Below are positions 16,699-25,514 of a stretch of DNA of 64,000 nucleotides, piece after piece. The translations under genes were made by a program, and so were the position numbers. Where the stretch lies: positions 239,589-303,588 of the forward strand of contig NZ_QJRG01000050.1 of NCBI RefSeq assembly GCF_004025535.1. The letters are read 5' to 3'. The notes below the pieces were generated by a model. The model saw only the letters and a list, made by a program, of their open reading frames with translations. It made no database searches and had not been told where the DNA came from. Source of the stretch: Pseudomonas alkylphenolica (lineage in GTDB: Bacteria; Pseudomonadota; Gammaproteobacteria; Pseudomonadales; Pseudomonadaceae). The stretch's first letter is position 1. Each line of letters starts with the position of its first letter.

Positions 16699-18111
16699 AT
16701 GACCGAGATTGATCCGCGCACGCGCCTGCTGCTGGAAGCACCTATCCTGCCAACCGTTTTGCGGCTGGCGCTACCCAATGTGTTGGTAATGGTGGTGCAG
16801 GCCTCTGTCGGCCTTATTGAAACCTATTTTGTCGGCAAGCTTGGCAGCGATGCACTGGCGGCGATGGCACTGGTGTTTCCAATTGTCATGCTGATGCAAA
16901 TGAGCTCCGCCGGTGCGATCGGCGGCGGTATTGCCTCTTCGATCGCCCGCAGCCTTGGCGCGAAACGCCGGGAAGAGGCCAACGCGCTGACGTGTCATGC
17001 AATGCTCATTGCTCTGGGCTTTGGCCTGCTATTCACCGTGACACTCCTGGTGGGCGGGCGATGGCTTTACACGCAAATGGGCGGAACGGGTGCGTCACTC
17101 GAGTCGGCGCTTGTGTATTCGCACTGGGTATTTGCAGGGGCTGTGCTGGTGTGGCTATTTAATGCGCTGTCTGCCGTGATCCGCGGCACCGGCAACATGG
17201 CAGTGCCCGCCCAGGTAACGGTCGCAGGCGCGGTAGTACTGGTGCCGTTATCGCCGATGCTCATTTTCGGTTGGGGGCCGGTTCCCGGCATGGGTATAGC
17301 CGGTGGTGCTGCAGCGCTGCTCCTTTACTACCTCGGTGGTACCCTCGCGCTCTGGATGTACCTGCGCTCGCCACGCAGCCTGCTAAAGCCCAGGCTTACC
17401 AGTGTGCGACTACGTTGGCCATTGTTTCGTGACATCCTGCGCGTTGGCATGGTCGGACTGATTGCGACAGTCGCCACCAACCTGTCAATCGGCATCGCGA
17501 CGGCGTTGTCGGGTCAGTTCGGCCCAGACGCCATTGCCGGGTACGGGACTGCAGCACGTCTTGAATATTTGCTGGTGCCACTGGCGTTCGGTTTTGGCGC
17601 GCCGCTATTGACCATGGTCGGTACCTGCATCGGCGCCGGCGATAGGGCCCGCGCCCTCAAAGCCGCATGGGTGGGCGCCGCGGTTACCTTTGCGATCACA
17701 GAGGCCATTGGTCTCACCGCGGCCATTTTTCCTCGCTCCTGGTTGCTGTTGTTCGGCACCGAACCTGCCATGCTCGATGCCGGAACCCAGTATTTGCAGG
17801 TAGTCGGCCCCTTGTACGGTTTCTTCGGCCTGGGCCAGGTGTTGCATTTCGCTTCGCAAGGGGCAGGGCGCCTGTTCTGGCCTGTGGCGGCGAATCTTGC
17901 CCGCCTGGCCGTGGCCGGTCTCGGCGGATGGCTTGCGTTGCATTGGGGTGCTGACTTGATCTACGTGTTCATTGCCCAAGGCGTGGCGTTCGTGGTGTAT
18001 GGCCTGGTAACCACTGCAGCGGTAGCGGCCGGGGCATGGTTCGGCCGGATAGGCTGGCCGCGCAGCAACATCAACCGCGCTTGTACTGACCTGCGTGCTC
18101 CCAGTCAGTAG
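16699..18111 (+). CDS. MATE family multidrug efflux transporter
   Basis: This 470-residue inner-membrane protein has twelve predicted spans in two similar halves, as in MATE (NorM/DinF-type) antiporters. These exchange cationic drugs or metabolites for Na+ or H+. The N-terminal half carries ALPNVLVMVVQASVGLIETY and the second half repeats a related helix pattern after residue 240 (VGMVGLIATVATNLSIG). A GGGGGG tract ten bases before ATG 16699 serves as the ribosome binding site. It ends 60 bases before the sigma-54 activator gene on the same strand. The substrate is unknown. Length and motif layout are normal for the family. Confidence 0.9.
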   Translation: MTEIDPRTRLLLEAPILPTVLRLALPNVLVMVVQASVGLIETYFVGKLGSDALAAMALVFPIVMLMQMSSAGAIGGGIASSIARSLGAKRREEANALTCHAMLIALGFGLLFTVTLLVGGRWLYTQMGGTGASLESALVYSHWVFAGAVLVWLFNALSAVIRGTGNMAVPAQVTVAGAVVLVPLSPMLIFGWGPVPGMGIAGGAAALLLYYLGGTLALWMYLRSPRSLLKPRLTSVRLRWPLFRDILRVGMVGLIATVATNLSIGIATALSGQFGPDAIAGYGTAARLEYLLVPLAFGFGAPLLTMVGTCIGAGDRARALKAAWVGAAVTFAITEAIGLTAAIFPRSWLLLFGTEPAMLDAGTQYLQVVGPLYGFFGLGQVLHFASQGAGRLFWPVAANLARLAVAGLGGWLALHWGADLIYVFIAQGVAFVVYGLVTTAAVAAGAWFGRIGWPRSNINRACTDLRAPSQ

Positions 18112-18170
18112 CATCGCCCCCATCCAAGATCCTTTTCGGATCGGATACACTGCGCCTCAAAATCATAAGA

Positions 18171-20063
18171 ATGGGGCTGCTACCTATGGCTCAGCATGGC
18201 CACTCACTGGACATCATTCAGGCCCGACGGTCGTTCCTGGACGGGCAACTCTCGCCCGGCCTGGTTTCCCAGCCGTTACTGCGCTCATGGCAGCGCACCC
18301 TGGCTGCGGGGTTGCGGCCAGCGGACAGAATGCTGTTCGGGCAATCGGTAAGCCGTGCTGAAGCCCACAGGGTCGGCGAGGCGCATCGAACGCTCATCGA
18401 CATCGCAACGCCAGACATCCTCAACCTGTGGCAGTCGATGCAGTCGCCTGCCTGGGTGGTGCTGTTGACCAATGCCGACGGCACCATCATTCATAGCGTC
18501 GGCAACCATGATCGCGCCCCCCGTGAACTGAGATTGCCGTTGCAATGTGGCCGCAAACTGCCTGAAAGCGAGATGGGCACCAATGCACCTGCCGTGGTCC
18601 TGAGTGAGGGCGAAGCTTCAGTCGTTCAGGGCGGTGAGCACTTTCTTGACGAGTTGAGCCATTTCAGTTGCGTCGCCGCGCCGGTGTTCGGCATCGACGG
18701 CACCCTTGCCGGCGTGCTGGATGCGACCGGGTTTGACGCGGCAATCGATCCGCGCGCCTTTCAGCGTGTCAGCCTGGCGGCACGTTCCATCGAAAACAGC
18801 CTGTTTGCCAGCAGTGATGCCGGAATCCTGATCGGCATTCACGAAGACCCACGGCTACTCGGTAGCCCTCTCCAGGGCTTGCTGCTGGTGCGTGAGGACG
18901 GCCGTGTGCTGACGGCCAATCGATGCGCCAAGCAGATGTTGCGTCTTGATCAAGACTTCGTGCAAAAGGGGCAGCGGCTTGAATTCAATGCGCTTGTAGA
19001 TCATCCCTTCCAGGACCTGCTGAGCGCCGGTGGCGCCCAGCCCGTGCGCACGCATACCGGTGCCGTGCTGTACCTGTCGATGCTGCAAAGGCCTCGCTCG
19101 GTAAAACCGCAGGCAAGGGCCGTGGCGGCGGTGCTGCCGCCGCCAGACGATCCGATCGACACCTTGCTCAACCGCGCAGCGCTGGTGCTCAAACGTCAGA
19201 TTCCGGTGTTGCTGCAGGGCGAAACCGGTACCGGCAAGGAATGGTTTGCCCGTCGCCTGCATGAGGCCACCCGGCCCGGCAAGCCCTTCGTTGCGATCAA
19301 TTGCTCGGCCATTGCCGAGAGCCTTGCCGAAGCCGAGTTGTTTGGCTACGAAGAGGGCGCTTACACAGGCAGCAGACGCGGCGGGGCGCCTGGCAAGATC
19401 GAACAGGCCAATGGCGGTACGCTGTTTCTCGACGAGATCGGTGACATGCCGTTGCAGTTGCAAACGCGCCTGCTCAGAAGCCTGCAGGAACGCAGCAACG
19501 TGCGATTGGGTGGCGTCAAGGAGATCAGGATCGACATTCAAGTGGTGTCGGCCACGCACCGCAACCTGGCCTCGATGATTGAGGCGAACGCGTTTCGCGA
19601 AGACCTCTATTACCGGCTAAGCGGCTTTCGTGTGCAGCTTCCTGCCCTGCGCGAGCGGGCGGACCTGAGGCACCTGATTCACACGTTTCTGACCGACCCT
19701 GAGGGTGCCCATGCAGCGTGTCGACTCGCCGAGGACGTCGAGGCACTGCTGCTTGATTACGCCTGGCCTGGCAACATCCGCCAGTTGCGTCATGTCATGG
19801 CGGTGGCCTGCGCGCTCAGCGGGCCCTCCGGTGAGATTCGGCTGGACACATTGCCGGAAGAAATTTCTGCGCCCCGACGCATCGCCACTGGCATTGTGGA
19901 AAACGCCTCGAGCTCCCCAAGTACCTCGCTGTCCAGCCTGAAGGATGAGTGGGTGACCAGCAGCCTTGCAGCGCATGACGGCAATGTCAGCGCCGCCGCT
20001 AAAGCCCTGGGTGTGTCCAGGTCCACGCTCTATCGCAGCCTGCAACGCCTGGCCAAACCCTGA
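18171..20063 (+). CDS. Sigma-54-dependent transcriptional activator, AcoR-like
   Basis: This 630-residue enhancer-binding protein has an N-terminal GAF-type sensory region (about residues 60-200), a PAS-like linker (about 220-305), an AAA+ domain (about 320-550) and a C-terminal Fis-type helix-turn-helix (NVSAAAKALGVSRSTLYRSLQ). Walker A is GETGTGKE, Walker B GGTLFLDEIGDMP, and the sigma-54 contact loop reads GAYTGS instead of GAFTGA. Such proteins sense a small molecule and switch on a nearby catabolic operon. The dehydrogenase/CoA-ligase pair downstream has a -24/-12 promoter. The start is uncertain: ATG 18171 or ATG 18186, neither with a strong Shine-Dalgarno. Confidence 0.88.
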   Translation: MGLLPMAQHGHSLDIIQARRSFLDGQLSPGLVSQPLLRSWQRTLAAGLRPADRMLFGQSVSRAEAHRVGEAHRTLIDIATPDILNLWQSMQSPAWVVLLTNADGTIIHSVGNHDRAPRELRLPLQCGRKLPESEMGTNAPAVVLSEGEASVVQGGEHFLDELSHFSCVAAPVFGIDGTLAGVLDATGFDAAIDPRAFQRVSLAARSIENSLFASSDAGILIGIHEDPRLLGSPLQGLLLVREDGRVLTANRCAKQMLRLDQDFVQKGQRLEFNALVDHPFQDLLSAGGAQPVRTHTGAVLYLSMLQRPRSVKPQARAVAAVLPPPDDPIDTLLNRAALVLKRQIPVLLQGETGTGKEWFARRLHEATRPGKPFVAINCSAIAESLAEAELFGYEEGAYTGSRRGGAPGKIEQANGGTLFLDEIGDMPLQLQTRLLRSLQERSNVRLGGVKEIRIDIQVVSATHRNLASMIEANAFREDLYYRLSGFRVQLPALRERADLRHLIHTFLTDPEGAHAACRLAEDVEALLLDYAWPGNIRQLRHVMAVACALSGPSGEIRLDTLPEEISAPRRIATGIVENASSSPSTSLSSLKDEWVTSSLAAHDGNVSAAAKALGVSRSTLYRSLQRLAKP

Positions 20064-20095
20064 AGCGAAACGCCAGCGTCGAAGTGTTCGACTAT

Positions 20096-20122
20096 GGGAC
20101 ACCCCATCTTCCGGGGTGTCCC
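20096..20122. promoter_or_regulatory. Perfect inverted repeat, candidate activator site upstream of the -24/-12 promoter
   Basis: Arms GGGACACCCC and GGGGTGTCCC flank a seven-base loop, 33 bases after the activator stop codon. The centre is about 110 bases before the predicted transcription start, which is in the usual range for an upstream activating sequence of a sigma-54 activator. There is no T-run on either side, so an intrinsic terminator is less likely, though a stabilising hairpin remains possible. Confidence 0.5.
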
Positions 20123-20193
20123 ATTGCGCGACAGCGTGATGCCCGTACTGCCTGCAGAGCACCGATCTGAAGGCTCTGTAGCCGTTTTTCGAG

Positions 20194-20212
20194 TTGGCTC
20201 ACCGTTTGCAAT
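20194..20212 (+). promoter_or_regulatory. Sigma-54 (-24/-12) promoter for the aldehyde dehydrogenase operon
   Basis: The sequence TTGGCTCACCGTTTGCA has GG at 20196-20197 and GC at 20208-20209, exactly twelve bases apart, with a single change from the TGGCAC-N5-TTGC consensus. Transcription would start near 20221, about 40 bases before the ATG at 20260. This supports the shorter start for the dehydrogenase. Confidence 0.7.
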
Positions 20213-20259
20213 TGCGTGATCTCCAACAAGAAAAACGGCCGAAGGCCTGGGAGATCCCG

Positions 20260-21678
20260 ATGCAACCTGCAGCGTTCGCACTGTCCATTGATGGACGCCT
20301 TGTCCGCACCCCTGAAACCGCGGATGTGATCAACCCTGCCACCGAGGAAGTCATCTGCGCCGTTCCGCTAGCCAGCAAAGCCCACCTGGATGAGGCGGTG
20401 CACGCCGCTCAGGTTGCTTTCAAATCGTGGCGCGAGCGGCCGCTTGCCGATCGGCAGCGCCTTGTGAGTGCACTGGGTGATGCGCTGGAGCAGCACCACG
20501 AGCGGTTCGTCGAACTCCTGATCACCGAGCAAGGCAAGGCACGTGCCGGCGCAGAATGGGAGATCGGTGGCGCTATCCACTGGTGCCGCGAGATCGCCAG
20601 GCAGTCGCTCGAGGATGAAGTGGTTGAGCAGGACGGCGATGAACAGATTATTTCCCGCCATACGCCTATCGGCGTGATCGGCGCGATCACGCCGTGGAAC
20701 TTCCCGGTGTTGCTGGCCATCTGGAAGGTCGCACCTGCACTGGTTGCCGGTAATACCATGGTGCTCAAACCTTCGCCCTTTACGCCGCTGTGTACGCTGC
20801 TGCTGGGCGAGCTGGCCAATCAGATCCTGCCGCCCGGTGTGCTCAACGTACTCTCCGGGGGTAATGAGCTGGGCCAGTGGATCACCGAGCATCCGGGCAT
20901 CGGCAAGATCTCGTTCACCGGTTCGACTGAAACCGGCAAGCGGGTCATGCAGAGCGCTTCGGTCAATCTCAAGCGGTTGACGCTGGAACTGGGCGGTAAT
21001 GATCCGGCGATCGTGCTGGCGGATGTCGATGCCAAGGCCATCGCCAAAGACCTGTTCTGGGCCGCCTTCTCCAACAGCGCCCAGTTCTGCGTAGCCTGCA
21101 AGCGCCTGTATGTGCATGAAGCCGTGTACGACGACGTCGCGCGCGAGCTTGTGGCCTATGCGCACACCGTCAGGATGGGCAATGGCATGCAACCCGGTGT
21201 CGACCTCGGCCCCCTGCAGAACCGCATGCAGTACGAAAAAGTTAAAGACCTGCTGCAGGATTGCCAGATCAACCAGCAACGCTTCCTGATCGGCGGTGAG
21301 GCCAGTGCAGCCAAGGGTTACTTTATCCCGGTCACGATCATTGATAACCCGCCGGACGACGCCCGTTGCGTCACCGAAGAAGCGTTCGGCCCGGTGCTGC
21401 CGCTGCTCAGGTTCAGCGATGTCGAGGAGGTGATCGCTCGGGCCAACGGTACCGATTTCGGCCTCGCTGCCAGTGTCTGGTCAAACGATCTGGAGGAGGC
21501 CCAGCGTATAGCAAGGCGTCTGGAAGCGGGCACCGTCTGGATCAACCATGCCCATCAATTTTCACCGCACATCGCCTTCGGCGGTCACAAGACCTCGGGC
21601 CTGGGCATTGAAAATTCACTGCATGGCCTCGCGGAGTACACGAACATCCAGACCGTACTGCAAAAAGCCGGGCACTGA
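20260..21678 (+). CDS. NAD(P)-dependent aldehyde dehydrogenase
   Basis: This 472-residue soluble enzyme oxidises an aldehyde to the acid. The active-site regions are visible: ITPWNFPV (about 140), the glycine-rich cofactor loop FTGSTETGK (about 220-228), the general base Glu in LELGGNDPAIV (about 243) and the nucleophile Cys in NSAQFCVACKR (about 275). Only the Cys before Val-Ala is in the catalytic position. The start at 20260 is set by GGGAG upstream and by the sigma-54 promoter that overlaps the longer frame. It is followed after 11 bases by an acyl-CoA ligase, so the pair would convert an aldehyde to an acid and then to its CoA thioester. The substrate is not identifiable. Confidence 0.9.
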   Translation: MQPAAFALSIDGRLVRTPETADVINPATEEVICAVPLASKAHLDEAVHAAQVAFKSWRERPLADRQRLVSALGDALEQHHERFVELLITEQGKARAGAEWEIGGAIHWCREIARQSLEDEVVEQDGDEQIISRHTPIGVIGAITPWNFPVLLAIWKVAPALVAGNTMVLKPSPFTPLCTLLLGELANQILPPGVLNVLSGGNELGQWITEHPGIGKISFTGSTETGKRVMQSASVNLKRLTLELGGNDPAIVLADVDAKAIAKDLFWAAFSNSAQFCVACKRLYVHEAVYDDVARELVAYAHTVRMGNGMQPGVDLGPLQNRMQYEKVKDLLQDCQINQQRFLIGGEASAAKGYFIPVTIIDNPPDDARCVTEEAFGPVLPLLRFSDVEEVIARANGTDFGLAASVWSNDLEEAQRIARRLEAGTVWINHAHQFSPHIAFGGHKTSGLGIENSLHGLAEYTNIQTVLQKAGH

Positions 21679-21689
21679 GGAGGCGCACC

Positions 21690-23216
21690 ATGCAAGCATC
21701 TGTTGGCGCCTTGATCAGCCAGGCGGCGTTACGCTTTGGCGACAAGACTGCGGTGGTTTTCGAAGGCAGGACCTGGAGTTTTGCCGAACTCGATGACCTC
21801 TCCAACCTCACGGCCCAGGCATTGGTGGACAGGGGCGTAAGGGCAGGGGACGTTGTGTCGCTCTACTCCCCGAACTGCCCGGAGTGGATCATCGCGTATT
21901 ACGCGATCCTCAAGGCCGGCGCCGTGGTCAACCCGCTCAACCTCATGCTGACCGCTGCCGAGGCCGCGTTTGCCATGGCCGACTGTGGTTCGGTGGCGGT
22001 CTTCGGCGCTGCTGAAAAGATCGCCGGCCTTCAAGCCTGCGCTGCCAAGACTAGCCTTCGAGACTATATCCAGTTCGACGGCCTTGCAGTGCACGGCGCT
22101 GTCAGCCTGTATGGGCTGCTGGAGCACACATCCCTTGAGGGCCGATTCCCGCTGGCGGGAACCTGCGCCGAAGACGTGTCGACCATTGGTTACACCTCAG
22201 GCACCACGGGCCACCCCAAAGGCGCAGTGCTTACCCATGAGTCGATCCTCATGAACGTTGCCATGACGGCTACCCTGCATGTGCGCAACCCCAGCGACGT
22301 TGTGGTGAGTGCACTGCCGTTCTCGCATGTGTATGGCAACGTGGTGATGAATGCAGCGATGGGTTACGGCATGACCCTGGTGCTGCACAAAACCTTTGAC
22401 GCGCAGGCCATCCTAGACAGCATCCAACGCCATCGGGCGACGATTTTCGAAGGTGTGCCGACCATGTACATGTACCTGCTCGAGCATCCGCACCTGCAGG
22501 CGTTCGACCTGTCGTCCCTGACGCGCTGCACCGTGGGTGGCCAGACCATGCCCGAAGCCAGGATGGAACAGGTGGAAAAGCGCTTCGGCTGTCGCTTGCT
22601 CGAGCTGTGGGGCATGACGGAGCTGGGCGGGCTGGGTACCACCCATTCGCTGTACGGGCCCAGGCGCCTGGGCTCGATTGGTATTCCTTTGCCTCACCAG
22701 CAAGCGCGGATCATCGACCCGGCTACGGGCGAGCCGGTGTCTGCACCCGGCATCGTTGGCGAGCTGCAGATGCGTGGGCCGATCGTGATGAAGGAATACC
22801 ATGGCCATCCCGAGGCTACCCGGGAGGTCAAGGATGCCCAGGGCTGGCTTCATAGCGGAGACCTGGCGCGCTTTGACGAAGACGGTTTCATCTATGTGGT
22901 TGACCGGCTCAAGGACATGATCATCACCGCCGGTTTCAATATCTATCCCGCCGAGCTGGAAAGGGTTATTGCCGAACACCCCGGGGTGGCCATGGTGGCT
23001 GTCGGCAGCGTTCCTGATGCGAGCAAGGGGGAACTGGCAAAGGCGTACATCGTCAAGCGCCAGGGCGCTGATGTCGATCTTGCGCAGGTGGAACAGCACT
23101 GCCGCACGCGCTTGGCGGCTTACAAAGTCCCAAGGCGTTTTGCTTTCGTCGATGACTTGCCGAAGACCGCCAGCGGTAAAGTCATGAGGCGCAAGCTCAG
23201 GGAGCTGTTTGAGTAA
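21690..23216 (+). CDS. AMP-dependent acyl-CoA synthetase/ligase
   Basis: This 508-residue member of the ANL superfamily adenylates a carboxylic acid and transfers it to CoA. The P-loop-like A3 motif reads YTSGTTGHPKGA (about 170-181), A5 appears as LLELWGMTE, A7 as HSGDLARFDEDG, A8 as DRLKDMIITAGFNIYPAE, and the catalytic Lys is in KTASGKVMRR at the C-terminus. All core motifs are intact. AGGAGG precedes ATG 21690. It is co-transcribed with the aldehyde dehydrogenase under the sigma-54 promoter. The acid could be medium-chain or aromatic, as family members of this length act on both. Confidence 0.9.
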   Translation: MQASVGALISQAALRFGDKTAVVFEGRTWSFAELDDLSNLTAQALVDRGVRAGDVVSLYSPNCPEWIIAYYAILKAGAVVNPLNLMLTAAEAAFAMADCGSVAVFGAAEKIAGLQACAAKTSLRDYIQFDGLAVHGAVSLYGLLEHTSLEGRFPLAGTCAEDVSTIGYTSGTTGHPKGAVLTHESILMNVAMTATLHVRNPSDVVVSALPFSHVYGNVVMNAAMGYGMTLVLHKTFDAQAILDSIQRHRATIFEGVPTMYMYLLEHPHLQAFDLSSLTRCTVGGQTMPEARMEQVEKRFGCRLLELWGMTELGGLGTTHSLYGPRRLGSIGIPLPHQQARIIDPATGEPVSAPGIVGELQMRGPIVMKEYHGHPEATREVKDAQGWLHSGDLARFDEDGFIYVVDRLKDMIITAGFNIYPAELERVIAEHPGVAMVAVGSVPDASKGELAKAYIVKRQGADVDLAQVEQHCRTRLAAYKVPRRFAFVDDLPKTASGKVMRRKLRELFE

Positions 23217-23235
23217 GTGCTGACAGATGGCGTCC

Positions 23236-23256
23236 TGCGGGGAGCAATTCCCCGCA
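23236..23256 (+). terminator. Hairpin after the CoA-ligase gene
   Basis: TGCGGGGA and TCCCCGCA form a perfect eight-base stem with a five-base loop, 20 bases after the ligase stop. There is no T-run, so it may act as an RNA 3' end or weak terminator rather than a strong intrinsic one. Confidence 0.45.
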
Positions 23257-23288
23257 AACGCTGGTGGGGTGTCAACCCTGAACGGGTA

Positions 23289-23483
23289 TCAGTCCTCATC
23301 GTCCGGCACGACATCCGTGACCATGACGCGTGCATGCGCGCTGAGTTCGTCTTCCATGCGCAAGCCGAAGTAGCGAGCGTCGTTGGCATCCCAAAAGGCC
23401 TCTACCTGCGCCATGGATGCATTGTTAAGCAGCACCTCGGCACTGTGTTCCAAGATGATTGAGTAACGTCTTTCGGAGTTCAT
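23289..23483 (-). CDS. Small acidic protein, unknown function
   Basis: A 64-residue frame reads MNSERRYSIILEH and ends in an acidic tail (VTDVVPDDED). The Shine-Dalgarno is poor for ATG 23483; an in-frame TTG at 23501 is possible. There is no signal peptide or membrane helix, and no family is recognised. The coding-like amino-acid pattern (LLNNASMAQVEAFWDANDARYFGL) and isolated position suggest a real small gene, but the evidence is limited. Confidence 0.4.
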   Translation of the reverse strand: MNSERRYSIILEHSAEVLLNNASMAQVEAFWDANDARYFGLRMEDELSAHARVMVTDVVPDDED

Positions 23484-23765
23484 TGAAAAAGGGGCTCGCA
23501 ACGGCTGAGTGAGGAGGCTGATGGGGAAACAGCAATGGCACCATTATGCCGCCTCGCCGGTTTTCGACCGCAACCACTCATCGATTCAGTGGGATTTGGC
23601 ATGTCACTGGTCTGTCAGGCTTTTTTCTGCGGGTTGGACAATCTGACGTTCACGACTAGGGTAAGTGGATCCAATCGTCTTAAAAGTGAAACATATCGGT
23701 CATATCATTGACCTGATTTCTTCATCTTCGTTAGTCGGCCACTGCCGTTTTGGACTTCATGCCTT

Positions 23766-24614
23766 ATGCGTCGTGTCGTATTCAATCAGAAGGGAGGCGT
23801 TGGCAAATCCAGCATCGCCTGCAACCTGGCCGCTGTCAGCGCTGCCGAGGGCTACCGCACATTGCTGGTCGATCTTGACCCCCAGGCGAACTCGACTCAC
23901 TACCTCACGGGCTTGACCGCAGGTGCGATTCCGGCAGGCATCGCCGACTTTTTCCGGCAGACCCTTTCGAGTGGGCCTATCAGCAAAAACAGCCGGGTGG
24001 CGATCACTGAAACCGCATACGACAACCTTCACCTGGTGACCGCTTGCCCCGATCTGGCTGATTTGCAGCCCAAGCTTGAGCGCAAATTCAAAGTCAACAA
24101 GCTGCGAAAGCTGCTGGTGGAATTATCCGCTGACTACGACCGCATCTATATTGATACGCCACCCTCGCTGAACTTCTACACGTTCAGCGCCTTGATCGCT
24201 GCCGAACGACTGCTGATTCCATTCGATTGCGACAGCTTTTCTTTACAGGCGCTGCAGCGGGTAATCGCCCAGGTGGATGAACTTCGCCAGGATCACAACG
24301 CGTCGTTGCAGGTAGAAGGGATCGTGGTCAATCAGTTCAGCCGGACAACTTTGCACCACGCGCTGATCGAAACGCTTCGTGAAGAAGGGTACCCTGTGCT
24401 GCCGGCCTACCTGAGCAGTTCCATCAAGATGCGCGAGTCTCATGAAGTCTCAATACCGATTGTCCACCTGGCGCCACAGCACAAGCTTTCGTTGGAGTTT
24501 GCAGACTTGCTGGATGTGCTCGAGCAACGCGCCTTATCAACGCACTCGCTGAATCTGGCTCGATACGGGGCGTTGCTGCCGGTACGCACGCCCACTCAAC
24601 TCACAGCGAGATAG
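23766..24614 (+). CDS. Orphan ParA-family ATPase
   Basis: The 282-residue protein is a deviant Walker-type ATPase. Its first motif is NQKGGVGKSSIACNLA (residues 7-22) with the signature Lys, followed by LLVDLDPQANST (about 35-46) and YIDTPPSLNFYT (about 133). These proteins position DNA, chemoreceptors or other cargo on the nucleoid or membrane. No ParB gene or parS-like cluster is next to it, so it is not a chromosome-partition pair. It ends four bases before the LysR gene, an uncommon partner. The start lacks an obvious Shine-Dalgarno, although Met-Arg-Arg-Val-Val-Phe-Asn directly begins the fold. Confidence 0.85.
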   Translation: MRRVVFNQKGGVGKSSIACNLAAVSAAEGYRTLLVDLDPQANSTHYLTGLTAGAIPAGIADFFRQTLSSGPISKNSRVAITETAYDNLHLVTACPDLADLQPKLERKFKVNKLRKLLVELSADYDRIYIDTPPSLNFYTFSALIAAERLLIPFDCDSFSLQALQRVIAQVDELRQDHNASLQVEGIVVNQFSRTTLHHALIETLREEGYPVLPAYLSSSIKMRESHEVSIPIVHLAPQHKLSLEFADLLDVLEQRALSTHSLNLARYGALLPVRTPTQLTAR

Positions 24615-24617
24615 CCC

Positions 24618-25514
24618 GTGCTTAGAAATGTCTCGGACATGGACCTGCGCCTGTTGCGCATTTTCTCCACGGTGGTGAAGTGCGGTGGGTTTACCGCGGC
24701 GCAGGCCGAGCTGAACATGAGCCAGTCCAACATCAGCACGCACATTTCCGGCCTGGAAAAGCGCCTCGGCTATCGCCTCTGCGAGCGCGGCAAGGGCGGG
24801 TTTCGCCTGACCGAAAAAGGACAGCGCATTCTCAAGGCGTCGGCAGCGATGTTCGATGCAGTGGACGCCTTTCGTGACGAGGCCCAGGACCTGTCCGGAC
24901 GATTGGTGGGGGACCTGTACCTCGGCCTGGCCGATAACATCGCGACCCTGCCCGCCGCACGGATCGATGCCGCCATCGCCCGTTTTTATCAGCGCGAACA
25001 CGACATGCACCTGCACATTTTCGTCAATTCGCCCACCGAACTGGAGCTGGCGGTGATCGACGGGCAACTGGACCTGGCGATCTCCTATTTCAGCCGGCCG
25101 TTGCCGACGCTGACTTACCAGCCGTTGTACACCGAAGAAATCGGCATGTTCTGCGGGCGCAAGCACCCGTTGTTCGAGGTGGATGCGCCCACCCTCGAAC
25201 AACTGCAGGCCAGTGACTGGATCCGCCATGGGTTTTTGCCGGCTGGACAAGTGTTGCCGGTGACACCCGAGCGCGCCTCAGCCACCGCTCACCATATGGA
25301 AGCGGTGGCCCACGGTGTGCTGGCCGGCACTCACCTGGGGTATTTGCCGGTCCACTACGCGCGCCCCTGGCTGGACAGTGGGCAAATGCGCGCATTGCAT
25401 CCTGCGACGCTGCGCTACGAAGTGCAGCACAGCATGATCACTCATGTGGGCCACCCACAAAGTGAAGCGGTGCGTGCATTCATCGATGAATTACTGGCTG
25501 AGCACAACCTGTAG
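24618..25514 (+). CDS. LysR-family transcriptional regulator
   Basis: This 298-residue regulator has an N-terminal winged helix-turn-helix (DLRLLRIFSTVVKCGGFTAAQAELNMSQSNISTHI) and a periplasmic-binding-type effector domain (about residues 95-295). The frame can start at GTG 24618 or ATG 24639; the domain itself begins at the latter. It is four bases downstream of parA. Its 3' end overlaps the convergent Fe-alcohol dehydrogenase gene by 24 bases, and it may control that gene and the permease upstream of it. The inducer is unknown. Confidence 0.88.
   Translation: MLRNVSDMDLRLLRIFSTVVKCGGFTAAQAELNMSQSNISTHISGLEKRLGYRLCERGKGGFRLTEKGQRILKASAAMFDAVDAFRDEAQDLSGRLVGDLYLGLADNIATLPAARIDAAIARFYQREHDMHLHIFVNSPTELELAVIDGQLDLAISYFSRPLPTLTYQPLYTEEIGMFCGRKHPLFEVDAPTLEQLQASDWIRHGFLPAGQVLPVTPERASATAHHMEAVAHGVLAGTHLGYLPVHYARPWLDSGQMRALHPATLRYEVQHSMITHVGHPQSEAVRAFIDELLAEHNL

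Noticed and set aside
23766..24614. Plasmid-type partition locus or replication origin
   Set aside because: There is no parB, no iteron cluster and no replication gene nearby; only a solitary ParA is present.
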